DNA from: Cervus elaphus | Lineage: Eukaryota; Chordata; Mammalia; Artiodactyla; Cervidae | Length of the DNA: 64,000 nucleotides | Direction of reading: 5' to 3' | Assembly: GCF_910594005.1 (NCBI RefSeq) | Contig: NC_057829.1 | Span: forward strand, 59,131,001-59,195,000 | In this document: positions 33,300 to 45,320 of the stretch, piece by piece | Layout of the letters: each line of letters opens with the position of its first letter | Numbering within the stretch: the stretch's first letter is position 1 | Notes under the pieces: model-generated | What the model was told of the DNA's origin: nothing | Database searches by the model: none | The model's input: only the letters and a program-made list of their open reading frames with translations | Program-made: the position numbers and the translations under genes

Positions 33300-34500
33300 T
33301 GGAAGGGTTTATTTGTGTAATCTCAAATCTTTTCCAGTAGTCTATATGAAAACCTTATACCATAACACATTATTGATTCTCCTTAATTATTAGCATTGTA
33401 TTATAGTTAGTTTTGAAATTGAGAAGTGTGAGTCCTCTAACTTTGTTGTTAATTTCTAAGAGTATTTTGGCTATTCTCAGTGCCCTGAATTTTCAGACGA
33501 ATTATAGGATAAACTCATCAATTTTTGCCAGGAAGACAGTAGTGATTTTGGTAGGGATTATAGGAAATTTGTAGATCAGTTTGTGGAGTAATGTAATTTA
33601 AAAAAATAAAACATACCATACAATTAACCATTTAAAGTGTACAATTTAGTGGTATTTATTGCACTCACAATATTGTGTGATTACTTGCTCTCTCTAATTT
33701 CAAAACTTTTCCATCACTCTGCAGAAACATACCCTTCCATTAAACGATAACTAACACATCTTGTGTTAACCTGTTATCTGCTTTATACCTCTATGAATTT
33801 GTCTATTATGTATATAGCATATGAATGGTCTCATAGCGTTGTCACTTTTGTTTCTAGCTCTTTCACCTAGTATAGTATTTAGGAGGTTCATCTAAGTTGC
33901 ATGTATCAGTTCTTTGTTATTTTCTTTTATGGTTGAATAATATTCCATTTTTGCACACGTTGTAATTTTTTTTAAATCCATTTATCTATTGGTGGACATC
34001 TGTGTTGTTTCTGTCTTTGAGTCTTATGAATAGTGTTACTGTAAACATTTGTGTACAAGTTTTTTGATGGACATTTTTTCATTTTTGTGGGGTGTATTTA
34101 TAGGAGTAGAATTGATGGGATATGTGGTAATTTTATGTCTAATTTTGAGGAACTGCCAACCTTTTCCACAGTGACTACAGCAGTCATGTTCCCACGAGCA
34201 ATGTACAGGGGTCCTGTTTACCCACATAGTGGCCAATATGTATTTTATAATTTTTTGTAATTATTAAAGCTGGCCTAGTTAACGTGAAGTGGTATCTTGT
34301 TGTGGCTTTGATTTGCATTTCCTTAATGAGCAATAATTTTAAACATATTTTTATGTGATTTCAGCATAGTATGTCTACCACTTTTATATTTTCTTTGGAG
34401 AAATGTCATTCGAGTCCTTTTGCCCTTTTTAAATTGGAGAGCTTGTTTTTGTTGTTGAACGTAAAAGTTGTTTATGTAGTTTCAGCATTAAACCCATATA
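33300..34500 (-). mobile_element. Old L1 sequence
   Basis: Diverged reverse L1, for example the AACCATTTAAAGTGTACAAT and TTGATTTGCATTTCCTTAAT stretches. Confidence 0.6.
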
Positions 34501-34581
34501 TTATATATATATAAAAATATGAAATGCAAATATTTTTTCCTGTCCCATAGGTGTTATTTTACATCTTTGATTATGTCGTTT

Positions 34582-34604
34582 GGTGTGTGTGTGTGTGTGC
34601 GCGT
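34582..34604 (+). repeat. TG microsatellite
   Basis: A short TG run directly before a SINE. Confidence 0.8.
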
Positions 34605-34605
34605 G

Positions 34606-34811
34606 CCCTTAGTTGTTCAGTTGTGTTTGACTCTTTGCAACCCCATGGACTATAGTCTTCCAGGCTCCTCTGTCCATGGAATTTTCCAGGCAAGGATACT
34701 GGAGTGGGTTGCCATTTCCTCCTACAAGGGATCTTCCTGACTCATAGATCAAATCCATGTTTCCTGCCTTGGCAGGCAGATTCTTTACCACTGAGCCACT
34801 TGGGAAGCGCC
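34606..34811 (-). mobile_element. Bov-tA SINE
   Basis: Reverse SINE from AGTTGTTCAGTTGTGTTTG to GAGCCACTTGGGAAGCG, followed by a C-rich CCCCCCCACCCCCACCCC run. Confidence 0.83.
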
Positions 34812-35177
34812 TCCCCCCCACCCCCACCCCCCACTCACTTACTTCATGGTAACCTCACATCAAAAATCTATGTATATAGACTTCATGGTAACCACACCAA
34901 AATTCTACAATAGGTACAAAAAAAGTGAAAGGAATAAAAACATAATGCTAAAGATAGTCATCAAATCACAAGGGCAAAGAAGAAATAAAGAATGGAACAA
35001 TTGATTTTTGCATTGGTCTTATACCCTGGAACTGTGTTGAATTCATTTATTATCTTTAGTAAATTTTTTTTGTGGATTCTATATGTATATTGAATTATTT
35101 GGAAATAGTCATAGTTTTACTTCTTCCTATCCAAATTAGATGTCTTTTATTTATTTTTTCTCGCCTAATTGGTCTGG

Positions 35178-35378
35178 AAGTGAAGTGAAGTGAAAGTTGC
35201 TCAGTCATGTCCAACTCTTTGCAATCCCATGGACTGCATGTCCATGGAATTCTGCAGGCCAGAATACTGGAGTTGATAGCCGTTCACTTCTCCAGAGGAT
35301 CTTCCCAACCCAAGGATCGAACCCAAAACTCCCTCATTGCAGGCAGATTCTTTACCAGCTGAGCTACCAGAGAAGCCC
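35178..35378 (-). mobile_element. Bov-tA SINE with target duplication
   Basis: Reverse SINE. The sequence AATTGGTCTGGA occurs on both sides (about 35167-35178 and 35379-35390). Confidence 0.85.
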
Positions 35379-35476
35379 AATTGGTCTGGATAGTTCTTCT
35401 ATTTCAATTAAATAATTTTTTACCTGTCAATTATACCGCAGTAAAACTTGGAAATTTTTTATGTATTTAATGTGTG

Positions 35477-35691
35477 TGTGTGTGCATGCTCAAGCACTTT
35501 AGTTGTGTACAGCTCTTTGGGATCCTATGGACTGTAGCCCACCAGGCTCCTCTGTCCATGGGATTCTCCAGGCAAGAATACTGGAGTGGGTTGCCATGCC
35601 CTCCTCAAGGGGATCTTCCAGACCCAGGGATTGAACCTGTGTCTCCTGCATTGCAGGCAGATTCTTTACCACTGAGCCACTGGAGAAGCCC
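35477..35691 (-). mobile_element. Bov-tA SINE with TG run
   Basis: Reverse SINE ending GAGCCACTGGAGAAGCCC. ATTTAATGTGT before the TG run recurs directly after the element. Confidence 0.83.
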
Positions 35692-35849
35692 ATTTAATGT
35701 GTACAATATGTGGTTTTGATACATGTATGCTGGAGGCTGTGCTTATTAGTTGAATGGGATTTTGAGCTTGCTTCTCTGCCAGACTGGGCCATAAGATGTC
35801 CTCTGCAGTTCCTGGGTACTAGTGGCTAGGATTACTGGCAGGAAAAAAT

Positions 35850-36317
35850 ATTGTATTTTTGCTTGTTTTTCCTATGCTGTTGGTATCACATTGAATAAAT
35901 CATTGCCCAGACCAATAGAAAGAAGCTTTCCCTTTATGCTTTCTTCTAGGTGTTTCATGGCTTTAGGTCTTATGTTTATGTCTTCAGTCCATTTTGAGGT
36001 GATGTTTTGTATGTGGTAAGATAATGTTTCAAATTCTTTTTTTTTTGCAGGTGGTGATCTAGTTTTCCTAGCACTATATTTTTGAGAGATTGTGCTTTCT
36101 GCATTATGTGTCTTGAGATCAGTTGATCATAAATTTGTCCATTTATTTCTGGGTTCTTTATTCTTTTACATTGGTCTGTGTAGCTGTTCTTATACTGTTT
36201 TGATTATTATAGCTTTGTAATATAGTTTGAAATCAGAGAGTACGATTCCTCCACCCTTGTTTTTTTTCTTGGTATTACAGTGGCTATTCAGGGTCCTTTG
36301 TTGTTCCATATGAATTT
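35850..36317 (-). mobile_element. Older L1, left part
   Basis: Reverse L1 ORF2-type sequence (for example CATTTTGAGGTGATGTTTTG). It is interrupted by the younger L1 and continues at about 37667. Confidence 0.65.
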
Positions 36318-37361
36318 TATTTTTTTATTTTTTATTAGTTGAAGGCTAATTATTGTAATTATTTTACAGTATTAGTTATTTTACAGTATTGCAGTGGTTT
36401 TTGCCATACAGTGACATGAATCAGCCCTGGATTTACATGTGTTCCCCATCTTGAATCCCCCTCCCACCCCCCTCCCCATCCCATCCCTCTGGGTCATCCC
36501 AGTGCACCAGCCCCGAGCACTTGTCTCATGCATCCAACCTGGACTGCCAATCTGTTTCACACTTGATAATATACATGTTTTGATACTGTTCTCTCAGATC
36601 ATCCCACCCTCACCTTCTCCCATACAGTCCAAAAAGTCTGTTCTATACATCTGTGTCTCTTTTTCTGTCTTGCATATAGGGATATCGTTACCATCTTTCT
36701 AAATTCCATATATATGCATTAGTATACTGTATTGGTATTTATCTTTCTGGCTTACTTCACTCTGTATAATGGGCTCCAGTTTCATCCATCTCATTAGAAC
36801 TGATTCAAATGTATTCTTTTTAATGGCTGAGAAATATTCCATTGTGTATATGTACCACCACTTTCTTATCCATTCGTCTGCTGATGGGCATCTAGGTTGC
36901 TTCCATGTCCTGGCTATTATAAACAGTGCTGCAATGAACATTGGGGTACATGTGTCTCTTTCAATTCTGGTTTCCTCTGTGTGTATGCCCAGGAGTGGGA
37001 TTGCTAGGTCATATGGCAGTTCTATTTCCAGTTTTTTAAGGAATCTGCACACTGTTCTCCATAGTGGCTGTACTAGTTTGCATTCCCACCAACAGTGTAA
37101 GAGGGTTCCCTTTTCTCCACACCTTCTCCAGCATTTATTGCTTGTAGACTTTTGGATAGCAGCCATCCTGACTGGCGTGTAATGGTACCTCATTGTGGTT
37201 TTGATTTGCATTTCTCTGATAATGAGTGATGCTGAGCATCTTTCCATGTGTTTGTTAGCCATCTGTATGTCTTCTTTGGAGAAATGTCTGTTTAGATCTT
37301 TGGCCCATTTTTTGATTGGGTCATTTATTTTTCTGGAATTGAGCTGCAGGAGTTGCTTGTA
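36318..37361 (-). mobile_element. Young ruminant L1, 5'-truncated, inserted in an older L1
   Basis: Reverse L1 of about 1.04 kb with the ORF2 C-terminal 187 codons still open (minus strand 37262-36699: includes CWWECKLVQPLWRTVCRFLK and YTMEYFSAIKKN) plus the 3'UTR and a T-rich tail on the left. The target duplication CCATATGAATTT is at 36306-36317 and 37362-37373. The truncation leaves no reverse transcriptase, so it is immobile. Confidence 0.9.
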
Positions 37362-37373
37362 CCATATGAATTT

Positions 37374-37666
37374 AAAAAATTTTTTTAATTATTGACTTTT
37401 GGCTGCTCTGGGTCTTCATTCCTCTGCAGGCTTTCTCTAGCTGTGACAAGTAGGAGCTATGCTGTAGTTGTGGTGCATGGACTTCTCACTGTGGTGGCTT
37501 TTCTTGTTGCAGAGCATAGGCTCTAATAGTTGTGCATGGGCTCAGTAGTTTTGGCAAATGGGCTTAGTTGCCTCATGGCATGTGGGATCTTCCTGGGCCA
37601 GAGACTGAACCCATGTCCACTGCATTGATAGGCAGATTCTTAACTACTGGACCACCAGGGAAATCC
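37374..37666 (-). mobile_element. CHR-type tRNA SINE
   Basis: Reverse cetartiodactyl SINE: GGCTGCTCTGGGTCTTCATT, the TGTGGTGCATGGACTTCTC region, ending GACCACCAGGGAAATCC. It sits beside the younger L1 insertion site. Confidence 0.75.
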
Positions 37667-37930
37667 TTGCATATTAATTTTAATTTTTTTTCTATTTCTG
37701 TGAAAATTTCTATTTTGATACACATTTCATGGAATCTGTAGATTGCTTTTGGTAATATAGACATTTTAACAATATTAATTCTTCTTATTCACATACATGG
37801 GATATCTTTCATTAATTGATCCTCTTCATTTTCTTTTTTATAGTTTCCAGTGTACAGATCTTTCACCTCCTTGGTTAAATTTATTTTAAGTATTTTATTC
37901 ATTTTGTTTCTATTTCTTGAAGTTCTGTCA
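37667..37930 (-). mobile_element. Older L1, right part
   Basis: Continuation of the L1 at 35850-36317 (CTTTCACCTCCTTGGTTAAA stretch). Confidence 0.6.
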
Positions 37931-38389
37931 GTTTTGCCTCACATATTTAAATACTCTGATGCACTTGAAAATAACAGTATTCCACTTTACAGTTTATGTC
38001 TCTTGTAATAAAAAAATAATTATACTTCTTCCTTTCCATCCTTTGTATCATTGTTGTGGTTCATTCCACTTAATATATAAGCATATGTATAATTACAGAT
38101 ATGTTCATAACCATTACATAATCAAATGCACTCTTACTATTTTCTGCCAATTTTTATCTGTTAGAGCAATAAAGTAAATAAGCAAAACTTTTTATTTTAC
38201 TGTCACTCATTCTTTCTTTATAACCCTTTCTTTATGTAGATGTGTTTCTGACCTATATGATTTTCCTTCTCTCTAAAGATTTTTAAAACATTCTTTGCAA
38301 GGCAATTCAACTGGCAACAAATTCCCACAATTTTGTTTGCTTATTTGCTCAGAAAGTCTTCATTTCTCCTTCACTTTTTAAGGAAATTT

Positions 38390-38640
38390 TGAAGGGTACA
38401 GAATTTAGATGGTTGGTTTGACCATCTGTATGTATTCTTTGGAGAAATATCTGTTTAGGTCTTCTGCCTGTTTTTCAACTGGGCTGTTTGTTTTTGTGTT
38501 GTTGAGTTGTATGAGCCGTTCGTATATTTTGAAAATTAAGCACTGGTTGATCACATCAATTGCAAATACTTTTCTCCCATTCTGTAGGTTGTCTTTTTGT
38601 TTTGTTTATGGTTTCCTTTGCTGTGCAAAAGCTTACTAGT
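38390..38640 (-). mobile_element. Old L1 fragment
   Basis: Reverse L1 ORF2/3' sequence (TTTCCTTTGCTGTGCAAAAG). It is followed by a 30-bp scrap of BovB tail at 38648-38677. Confidence 0.6.
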
Positions 38641-38699
38641 TTGATTCAGTTCAGTTCAGTTCAGTCGCTCAGTCGAGGTCCTGTTTATTTTTGTTTTTA

Positions 38700-39160
38700 T
38701 TTGTATTGTCTGGGAGACTGACCTAAGAAAACATTGGTATGATTTATGTACCAGACACATTTATTTAAGCATACGCCTGGATGCTGCAAGTGTTTAATCT
38801 CCAGGGTACAAAAATAATTGCTCAGACCCTTTGTGCATGGCCAGTAGTTACTTCAGCAGACGGACTGATTCCTAGAACTTCCTCTCTGCCTTTTGTGTGA
38901 CATTACTCTAGAAATGCCATCCTCACAATACTGAGTGTCCAGATCTATGACAAGGTAAGTAATTTGTTTATTTAGGTTTTCTTTAATTGTTTTGTGTAAT
39001 AATGATAGGCTGTGTACACATAACCACTGTATCTGCAAATCAAATTCAAGAAATGGAAACACTAATATTGTCTGATGAGAGGACTGCTTTTCTTACTGAC
39101 TTGAGTAATTTTGAACTGAGAATCTGAAAGCTTGTGTGATGCCAGTGTTCCTGAGGGAAA
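38700..39160. other. Intron 5 stretch without recognised features
   Basis: No gene or clear repeat is recognised. Confidence 0.45.
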
Positions 39161-39164
39161 TTAA

Positions 39165-39444
39165 TGTCAGATGAGTGTATACTCCTCGGTTCTGTGTCAT
39201 CGCAACAAAGATTTGGAGTGACAGACATTAAAGCCCTCGGCATGTCACAGCTCTCGGGTCTTGGACAGACTGTGTTATAGCTCTCAAGTCTCGAACGGAC
39301 CGTGTTATACCTCTTAGACAAATCAGTGTTACAGCTCCGTGTTACAGCTCTATTTTATTTAGATAGTAACAGGAATATCCATTCTCAAGGCGTGAGGGCC
39401 TGTTGACCCAAAGATGCGAGGAGAAGTGTGCCCCAGTGCGTGGG

Positions 39445-39488
<44 letters not shown>

Positions 39489-39696
39489 CCAGCCCTTTGG
39501 CTCCTCTTTTTATGTTTTTTCTCCCCATGGGCCTGCCCTATATAAATTGGGTTAGCCAGGAGTGTTGTTTGTTCTACCTGAGGTCCTCACTCTGGTCCTC
39601 AGACCTTCTTTTGTTCTATTTTTGTGGGCTTTTCTCTTCCTTATCTTTTAGCCACCGCCATTCTGGACCCCTTTTCCCTATTTTAACTACCTAACA
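39165..39696 (-). mobile_element. Solo LTR, family B copy 2 with AG expansion
   Basis: 532 bp, antisense, same family as 30189-30687. The 4-bp target duplication TTAA is at 39161-39164 and 39697-39700. A GA-rich spot of the family has expanded here into a pure AG run (39447-39484). No viral coding sequence. Confidence 0.87.
39447..39484 (+). repeat. AG microsatellite inside LTR
   Basis: About 38 bp of pure AG. Confidence 0.92.
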
Positions 39697-39700
39697 TTAA

Positions 39701-40575
39701 CAAGAGCACACACTCAGTGAGTTTAGTCTGTCTTAATTGTATTTATTATATAATAATAGACATGGCACTGGGGCCCTGGAGATTATAAATGCATCATAAA
39801 ATTAATGCTAGTCTAGGGACATGTTTACAAAATATACTTTTTTGCATGTTAATGATCCCTTCTACTTAGTATTTAAAACTACCTGCTTGTTATGTAGTCT
39901 GTGTCACATCATAGCATCAATCCTAAAACAGCATTACTTGTCCTTTTCGATTGCTGTCTGTCTCCTTATTTATGAGAGACAGTCACTTAGTTTGTCAGCT
40001 TTGGCATTGCATTACTCCTTCCCTTCCCTTTTCCCCTTGGGCAGAGAAAGCCTCAACTTTCTGTTTTTATGATTGTAGTGTAACTTAAAGCTGTATATTC
40101 TTTTTATTCCTACGTTTGTTTCTTAGGTCAAGCTGCTAATTGCATTGCATGTGGAATACAACCACGATGGTCCTGTATTGTCTTTGTGAATCCATCCTCT
40201 TTATTATAATTTACATATAGTTCATTTCAGGTTGTGCTGCCGTATTAGCTTTGTACTATTTCAACTTCATCGTGAATATACAGACAGTATTGAGTTCATG
40301 TACATTTTTAACAAAGAAGAGAATTATGAAATCTTGATTCAGGCTTATAACATCTTTCATGTTATGGCCCTAATTTATCTATTTCTACTAATTAAGATTT
40401 GTTCATCTATAAATAAGAGAAAACCTATTAATAAATGCTTTAATGAATAGAGGCTATATTTATCTCATGTACAAAGAATCTTCTGTCAGTGTAAGAATAG
40501 TACAGTAGCCCTGAAACATCAGGGATTCAAATACCTTCCATTTTTATTTACTTATGCTGAGTATATAGAGCTCAT
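39701..40575. other. Intron 5 stretch without recognised features
   Basis: No gene is seen. Unique-looking AT-rich intron. Confidence 0.45.
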
Positions 40576-40578
40576 GTG

Positions 40579-40645
40579 CATGCGTGCTAAGTCTCTTCAG
40601 TTGTGTTTGACTCTTTGTGACCCTTTGGACTGTAGCCTGCCAGGA
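40579..40645 (-). mobile_element. SINE fragment
   Basis: First roughly 65 bp of a reverse SINE (GCTAAGTCTCTTCAGTTGTG), then truncated. Confidence 0.7.
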
Positions 40646-40796
40646 TCACTCATTATTAAAACTTCTTGTCCGAAAATGATGTTGGGGTATTCTAACAACT
40701 CCTTCAGATATTTGTTTTGGGTAGGAAGAAGGGCATAGAGGAAGCAATTCCAATAGCCTTCTGCTTGTATCTCACTGGTGAAAACCGTGTTGTTTG

Positions 40797-41009
40797 TTGT
40801 TGTTGTTTAGTCACTAAGTTGTGTCTGACTCTTTTGTGACCCCATGGGCGGTAGTCCGCCAGACTCCTCTGTCCATGAAATTTCCCAGGCAAGAATCCTG
40901 GAGCAGGTTGCCATTTCCTACTCCAGGGGATCTTCCCAACCAGGGGTCGAGCCCACGTCTCCTGCATTGGCAAGTGGATTCCTTACCACTGAGCCACCAG
41001 GGAAGCCCA
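40797..41009 (-). mobile_element. Bov-tA SINE
   Basis: Reverse SINE from the TTGTTGTTGTTTAGTCAC head to GAGCCACCAGGGAAGCCC. Confidence 0.85.
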
Positions 41010-41156
41010 CTGCTTGGCTCACCTAAATGCAAAAGAGGCTGATGAATGGAACTTTTAGGCAAGTGAGGAATAAGTTAGGAGAAACTGATGTTTGAGTCAG
41101 CTGATCTATAATCTCTTGCTATATTCTACAGTAGATTTTTTTCTAAAATTGCACCT

Positions 41157-41160
<4 letters not shown>

Positions 41161-41192
<32 letters not shown>
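41161..41192 (+). repeat. GT microsatellite
   Basis: 32 bp of pure GT directly before a SINE. Confidence 0.9.
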
Positions 41193-41194
<2 letters not shown>

Positions 41195-41195
<1 letters not shown>

Positions 41196-41416
41196 ACTTC
41201 CCAGGTGGCACTAGTGGTAAAGAACCCATCTGCCAATACAGGAGATGTAAGAAACGTAGGTTCGATCCCTGGGTTGGGAAAAACCCCTGAAGCAGCGCAC
41301 AGCAATCCACTCCAGTATTCTTGCCTGGAAAATCCCATGGACAGAGGATCCTGGCGGGCTACAGTCCCTAGGGTCACAAAGAGTCAGACATGGCTGAAGC
41401 AACTTAGCACACACAC
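41195..41416 (+). mobile_element. Bov-tA SINE
   Basis: Sense SINE from GACTTCCCAGGTGGCACTAG to CAACTTAGCACACACAC. It lies about 115 bp before exon 6. Confidence 0.84.
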
Positions 41417-41530
41417 AGACAGACAGACACATATAAAATAGGCTTAACTTTAAAATAATGTGAGTTATTTTGGATTACCTGTAATTCTGAAAAGTTAGTC
41501 TGTCAAATAATTGTATCAAATCATTCCTAG

Positions 41531-41672
41531 GAAAAGCACAATCAACAATTGGACTTTACATTTGGAAGCTTGACAGCTACTATATTTGATTTGTTTGGAG
41601 CTGGGATAGAGTCAATAAGCACTACCCTGGGATGTGGGCTCCTCCTGCTGCTGAAGCACCCAGAGGTCATAG
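41531..41672 (+). pseudogene. CYP2C pseudogene exon 6 (donor lost, I-helix altered)
   Basis: 142 bp, the standard length, with a CCTAG acceptor. It encodes EKHNQQLDFTFGSLT, then IFDLFGAGIESISTTLG, and KHPEVI. The I-helix segment, normally A-G-T-E-T-T, reads A-G-I-E-S-I. The proton-relay Thr (Thr301 in CYP2C9 numbering) is therefore Ser, with neighbouring Thr changed to Ile. The bases after the exon are GGATCA where a GTAAG-type donor is expected, so normal splicing to exon 7 is not possible. Confidence 0.9.
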
Positions 41673-42103
41673 GGATCATAATATGGTGGTCAGGGTGATT
41701 TCAGAAGAGATACTGGAAAGAAACTGGGAGTGCTTTCCGTCTTGTTACTCTTAGAGAATTACTTAAGTCTCTGTTTGAGCAGCTTAATGTTTTCAGATTT
41801 AATGAAGGGGTCTTTCATTAAATAATAAGAGAACATCTTTGCATAACCTGAGAGGTTGAAGACACGGTGTATAGCAGCTAAATAAACATAGCAGCATCTG
41901 GATTTCATGAGAGGTCATTTCATTTCATGGCCTGAGACTTCATATTGATTTTATTATAGAAGGGCCACTTACACATCTGCTCGTTCTGAAAATGCCGTGT
42001 TCTAAAGCCAGAGGAGGGAAAATGGAACCTCTCCTTATTGAAGTCTGAGGGGAAATTCTAAAACTTAATGAGGTAGCTTGAGATAATATCCACATTCTGG
42101 GAA

Positions 42104-42317
42104 TGATGAGTGAGTGAAAGTCACTTAGTTGTGTCTGATACTTTGTGATCCTATGTACTGTAGCCCTCTAGACTCTTCTGTCCACGGAATTCTCCAGGCA
42201 AGAATACTGGAGTGGGTTGCCATTCCATTCTCCAAGGGATCTTCCTGACCCAGGAATTGAACCTCGGTCTCTTGCACTGCAGGCAAATTCTTTACTGTCT
42301 GAGACACCAGGGAGGCC
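42104..42317 (-). mobile_element. Bov-tA SINE with 13-bp target duplication
   Basis: Reverse SINE. CACATTCTGGGAA is exact at 42091-42103 and 42318-42330. Confidence 0.88.
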
Positions 42318-42775
42318 CACATTCTGGGAAGTGCTCTAAGCATATAGAGTCACAAGAAATTGTACCTTTTAGGCTTAAGATGCCTATAAAGGTATTTTTT
42401 TTAAAGTCCAGAAGTCTGTTTCTATAAAAATGATGCTTGCCAAAATAAGAAGTTTGAGGGTCAAAAATTTTATATTTTACAAAGTACTTTTTTTTTTAAA
42501 AAATTTACCTTGTAAGAGTTTATGATTGTGCATGGTGGGTTAGAAAAGACATTATCTTGTCCTGTTTCACCATCCCATTAAAAACTTATTACAAATAAGA
42601 CTAAGAGTTTTGAAGTTGAACAAGAAGAGGTCAGGAAATAGCCAGCAAAACTTCAGCATATTTCTGAAGCACAGAGAACATACTGAGGAGTAATAATGAC
42701 CTCAGTAGGGAAGATGAAGTTGCATCCTAAATGTAGAAAGGAAAAGGTACCTAATCAAAGTTAATATGTATCCCT

Positions 42776-44746
42776 CAGTTTAGTTCAGTTCAGTTCAGTT
42801 GCTCAGTAGTGTCTGACTCTTTGTGACCCCATGAATCGCAGCACGCCAGGCCTCCCTGTCCATCACCAACTCCCAGAGTCTACCCAAACCCATGTCCATC
42901 GAGTTGGTGATGCCATCGAGCCATCTCATCCTCTGTCTTCCCCTTCTCCCCCTGCCCCCAATCCTTCCCAGCACTAGGGTCTTTTCCAATGAGTCAACTC
43001 TTCACATGAGGTGGCCAAAGTATTGGAGTTTCAGCTTCAACATCAGTACTTCCAATGAACACCCAGGATTGATCTCCATCAGGATGGACTGGTTGGATCT
43101 TCTTGCAGTCCAAGGGACTCTCAAGAGTCTTCTCCAACACCACAGTTCAAAAGCATCAATTCTTCGGCACTCAGCTTTCTTCACTGTCCAACTCTCGCAT
43201 CCATACACGACTACTGGAAAAACCACAGACTTGACTAGATGGACCTTAGTTGGCAAAGTAATGTCTCTGCTTTTTAATATGCTTTCTAGGTTGGTCATAA
43301 CTTTCCTTCCAAGGAGTAAGTGTCTTTTAATTTCATGGCTGCAGTCACCATCTGCAGTGATTTTGGAGCCCCCCAAAATAAAGTCTGACACTGTTTCCAC
43401 TGTTTCCACATCTATTTCCCATGAAGTGATGGGACCAGATGCCATGATCTTAGTTTCCTAAATGTTGAGCTTTAAGTCAACTTTTTCACTCTCCTCTTTC
43501 ACTTTCATCAAGAGGCTTTTTAGTTCCTCTTCACTATCTGCCATAAGGGTGGCATCATCTGCATATCTGAGGCTATTGATATTTCTCCAGGCAATCTTGA
43601 TTCCAGCTTGTGCTTCTTCCAGCCCAGCGTTTCTCATGATGTACTCCGCATATAAGTTAAATAAGCAGGGTGACAATATACAGCCTTGAGGTACTCCTTT
43701 TCCTATTTGGAACCAGTCTGTTGTTTCATGTCCAGTTCTAACTGTTGCTTCCTGACCTGCATACAGGTTTCTTAAGAGGCAGGTCAGATGGTCTGGTATT
43801 CCCATCTTTTTCAGAATTTTCCACAGTTTATTGTGATTCACACAGTCAAAGGCTTTGGCATAGTCAATAAAGCAGAAATAGATGTTTTTCTGAAACTCTC
43901 TTGCTTTTTTGATGATCCAGCAGATGTTGGCAATTGGATCTCTGGTTCCTCTGCCTTTTCTAAAACCAGCTTGAACATCTGGAAGTTCACAGTTCACGTA
44001 TTGCTGAAGCCTTGCTTCAGCACGTCTGAGGTCAGGGGCAGTGGCCGAGAGGAGCTACCCCACTTTCAAGGTCAGGAGGGGCGGCCATGAGGAGATACCC
44101 CTTGTCAGAGGTAAGGAGCAGCAGCTGCAGTTTGCTGGAGCAGCTGTAAAGAGATACCCCACTTCCAAGGTAAAAGAAACCCAAGTAAGATGGTAGGTGT
44201 TGTGAGAGGGCATCAGAGGGCAGACACACTGAAACCATAATCACAAAAATCTAGCCAATTTGATCACAGGACCACAGTCTTGTGTAACTCAATGAAATGA
44301 AGCCATGCCCCGTGTGGGGCCACCCAAGACAGACGGGTCATGGTGGAGAGGTCTGACAGAATGTGGTCCACTGGAGAAGGGAAGGCAAACCACTTCAGTA
44401 TTCTTGCCTTGAGAATCCCATAAACAGTATGAAAAGGCAAAAAGATAGGACACTGAAAGATGAACTCCCCAGGTCAGTAGGTGCCCAATATGCTACTGGA
44501 GATCAGTGGAGAAATAACTCCAGAAAGAATGTCAGGAAGGAGCCAAAGCAAAAACAATACTCAGTTGTGAATATGACTGGTGATAGAAGCAAGGTCTGAT
44601 GCTGTAAAAAGCAATAGGAACCTGGAATGTTAGGGCCATGAACCAAGGCAAATTGGAAGTGGTCCAACAGGAGATGGCAAAAGTGAACGTCGACATTCTA
44701 GGAATCATCGAACTAAGATGGACTGGAATGGGTGAATTTAACTCAG
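42776..44746. mobile_element. BovB LINE with inverted 5' half (twin priming)
   Basis: The 3' part (42776 to about 44014) is antisense and the 5' part (about 44015-44746) is sense, joined head to head. The whole is bracketed by one 12-bp target duplication, ATATGTATCCCT (42764-42775 and 44747-44758). On the minus strand the reverse transcriptase is largely open. 43997-43458 carries FIDYAKAFDCVNHNKLW, GKGVPQGCILSPCLFNLYAE and the YADD catalytic box. A single stop separates this from the C-terminal part at 43445-43002. The sense part carries BovB 5' sequence reaching the start of the endonuclease region. It is a dead copy by structure. Confidence 0.9.
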
Positions 44747-45320
44747 ATATGTATCCCTATAACCCCATAAAGTTCAGTATTTAGAAGTACCAAGTGTCAA
44801 AGAGGGTAGAAGGAAAAAGAGACTGAAAAAAGTAGCTGTCTCTGCCTCGTCCCCTTGACAAATCCTTTTATCACGTAACATTTTCTCCAGTGGGATGAGA
44901 GAGGCTTTTTCTTCAGAGAAACTGAAACCAACAGACTCTATACTCAGGGACACTGGGCAGAAAAAGAAGAAAATAGTGAGGTGCACAGATGAGAGGCAAG
45001 GTTAGGGAAGAATCTACTTCTTGAATTCAGAGACTTTTAGTTCCTTTCTTGTAGTTCCCAAAATGCAGGGAGTTTCTGTTTGTCTTATTATGTATACTAA
45101 TAAAGAGGTATATATAGATGTATCTTAAGCCTAGTTCACAGGAGAGTTGAATGTATCTATATTATAGCAGTTATCTCTATGTTTAGGTGAATTTCTGAAC
45201 TATAACTGATGTTTATCATGTTGTTGGAGCACCTTCATAATACCTCACATGTCCTTCAATTTGTATGCAAATGTGGTGTGCACTTTTCTTTCTCCATCAT
45301 TCTTACTTATCTGTTACCAG

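Noticed and set aside
36699..37262. 187-codon minus-strand open frame as a gene
   Set aside because: It is the C-terminal part of L1 ORF2 in a 5'-truncated insertion with a target duplication.
43002..43997. Reverse transcriptase open frames as host genes
   Set aside because: They belong to a BovB LINE with an inverted 5' half, so they are repeat-derived and not a host gene.
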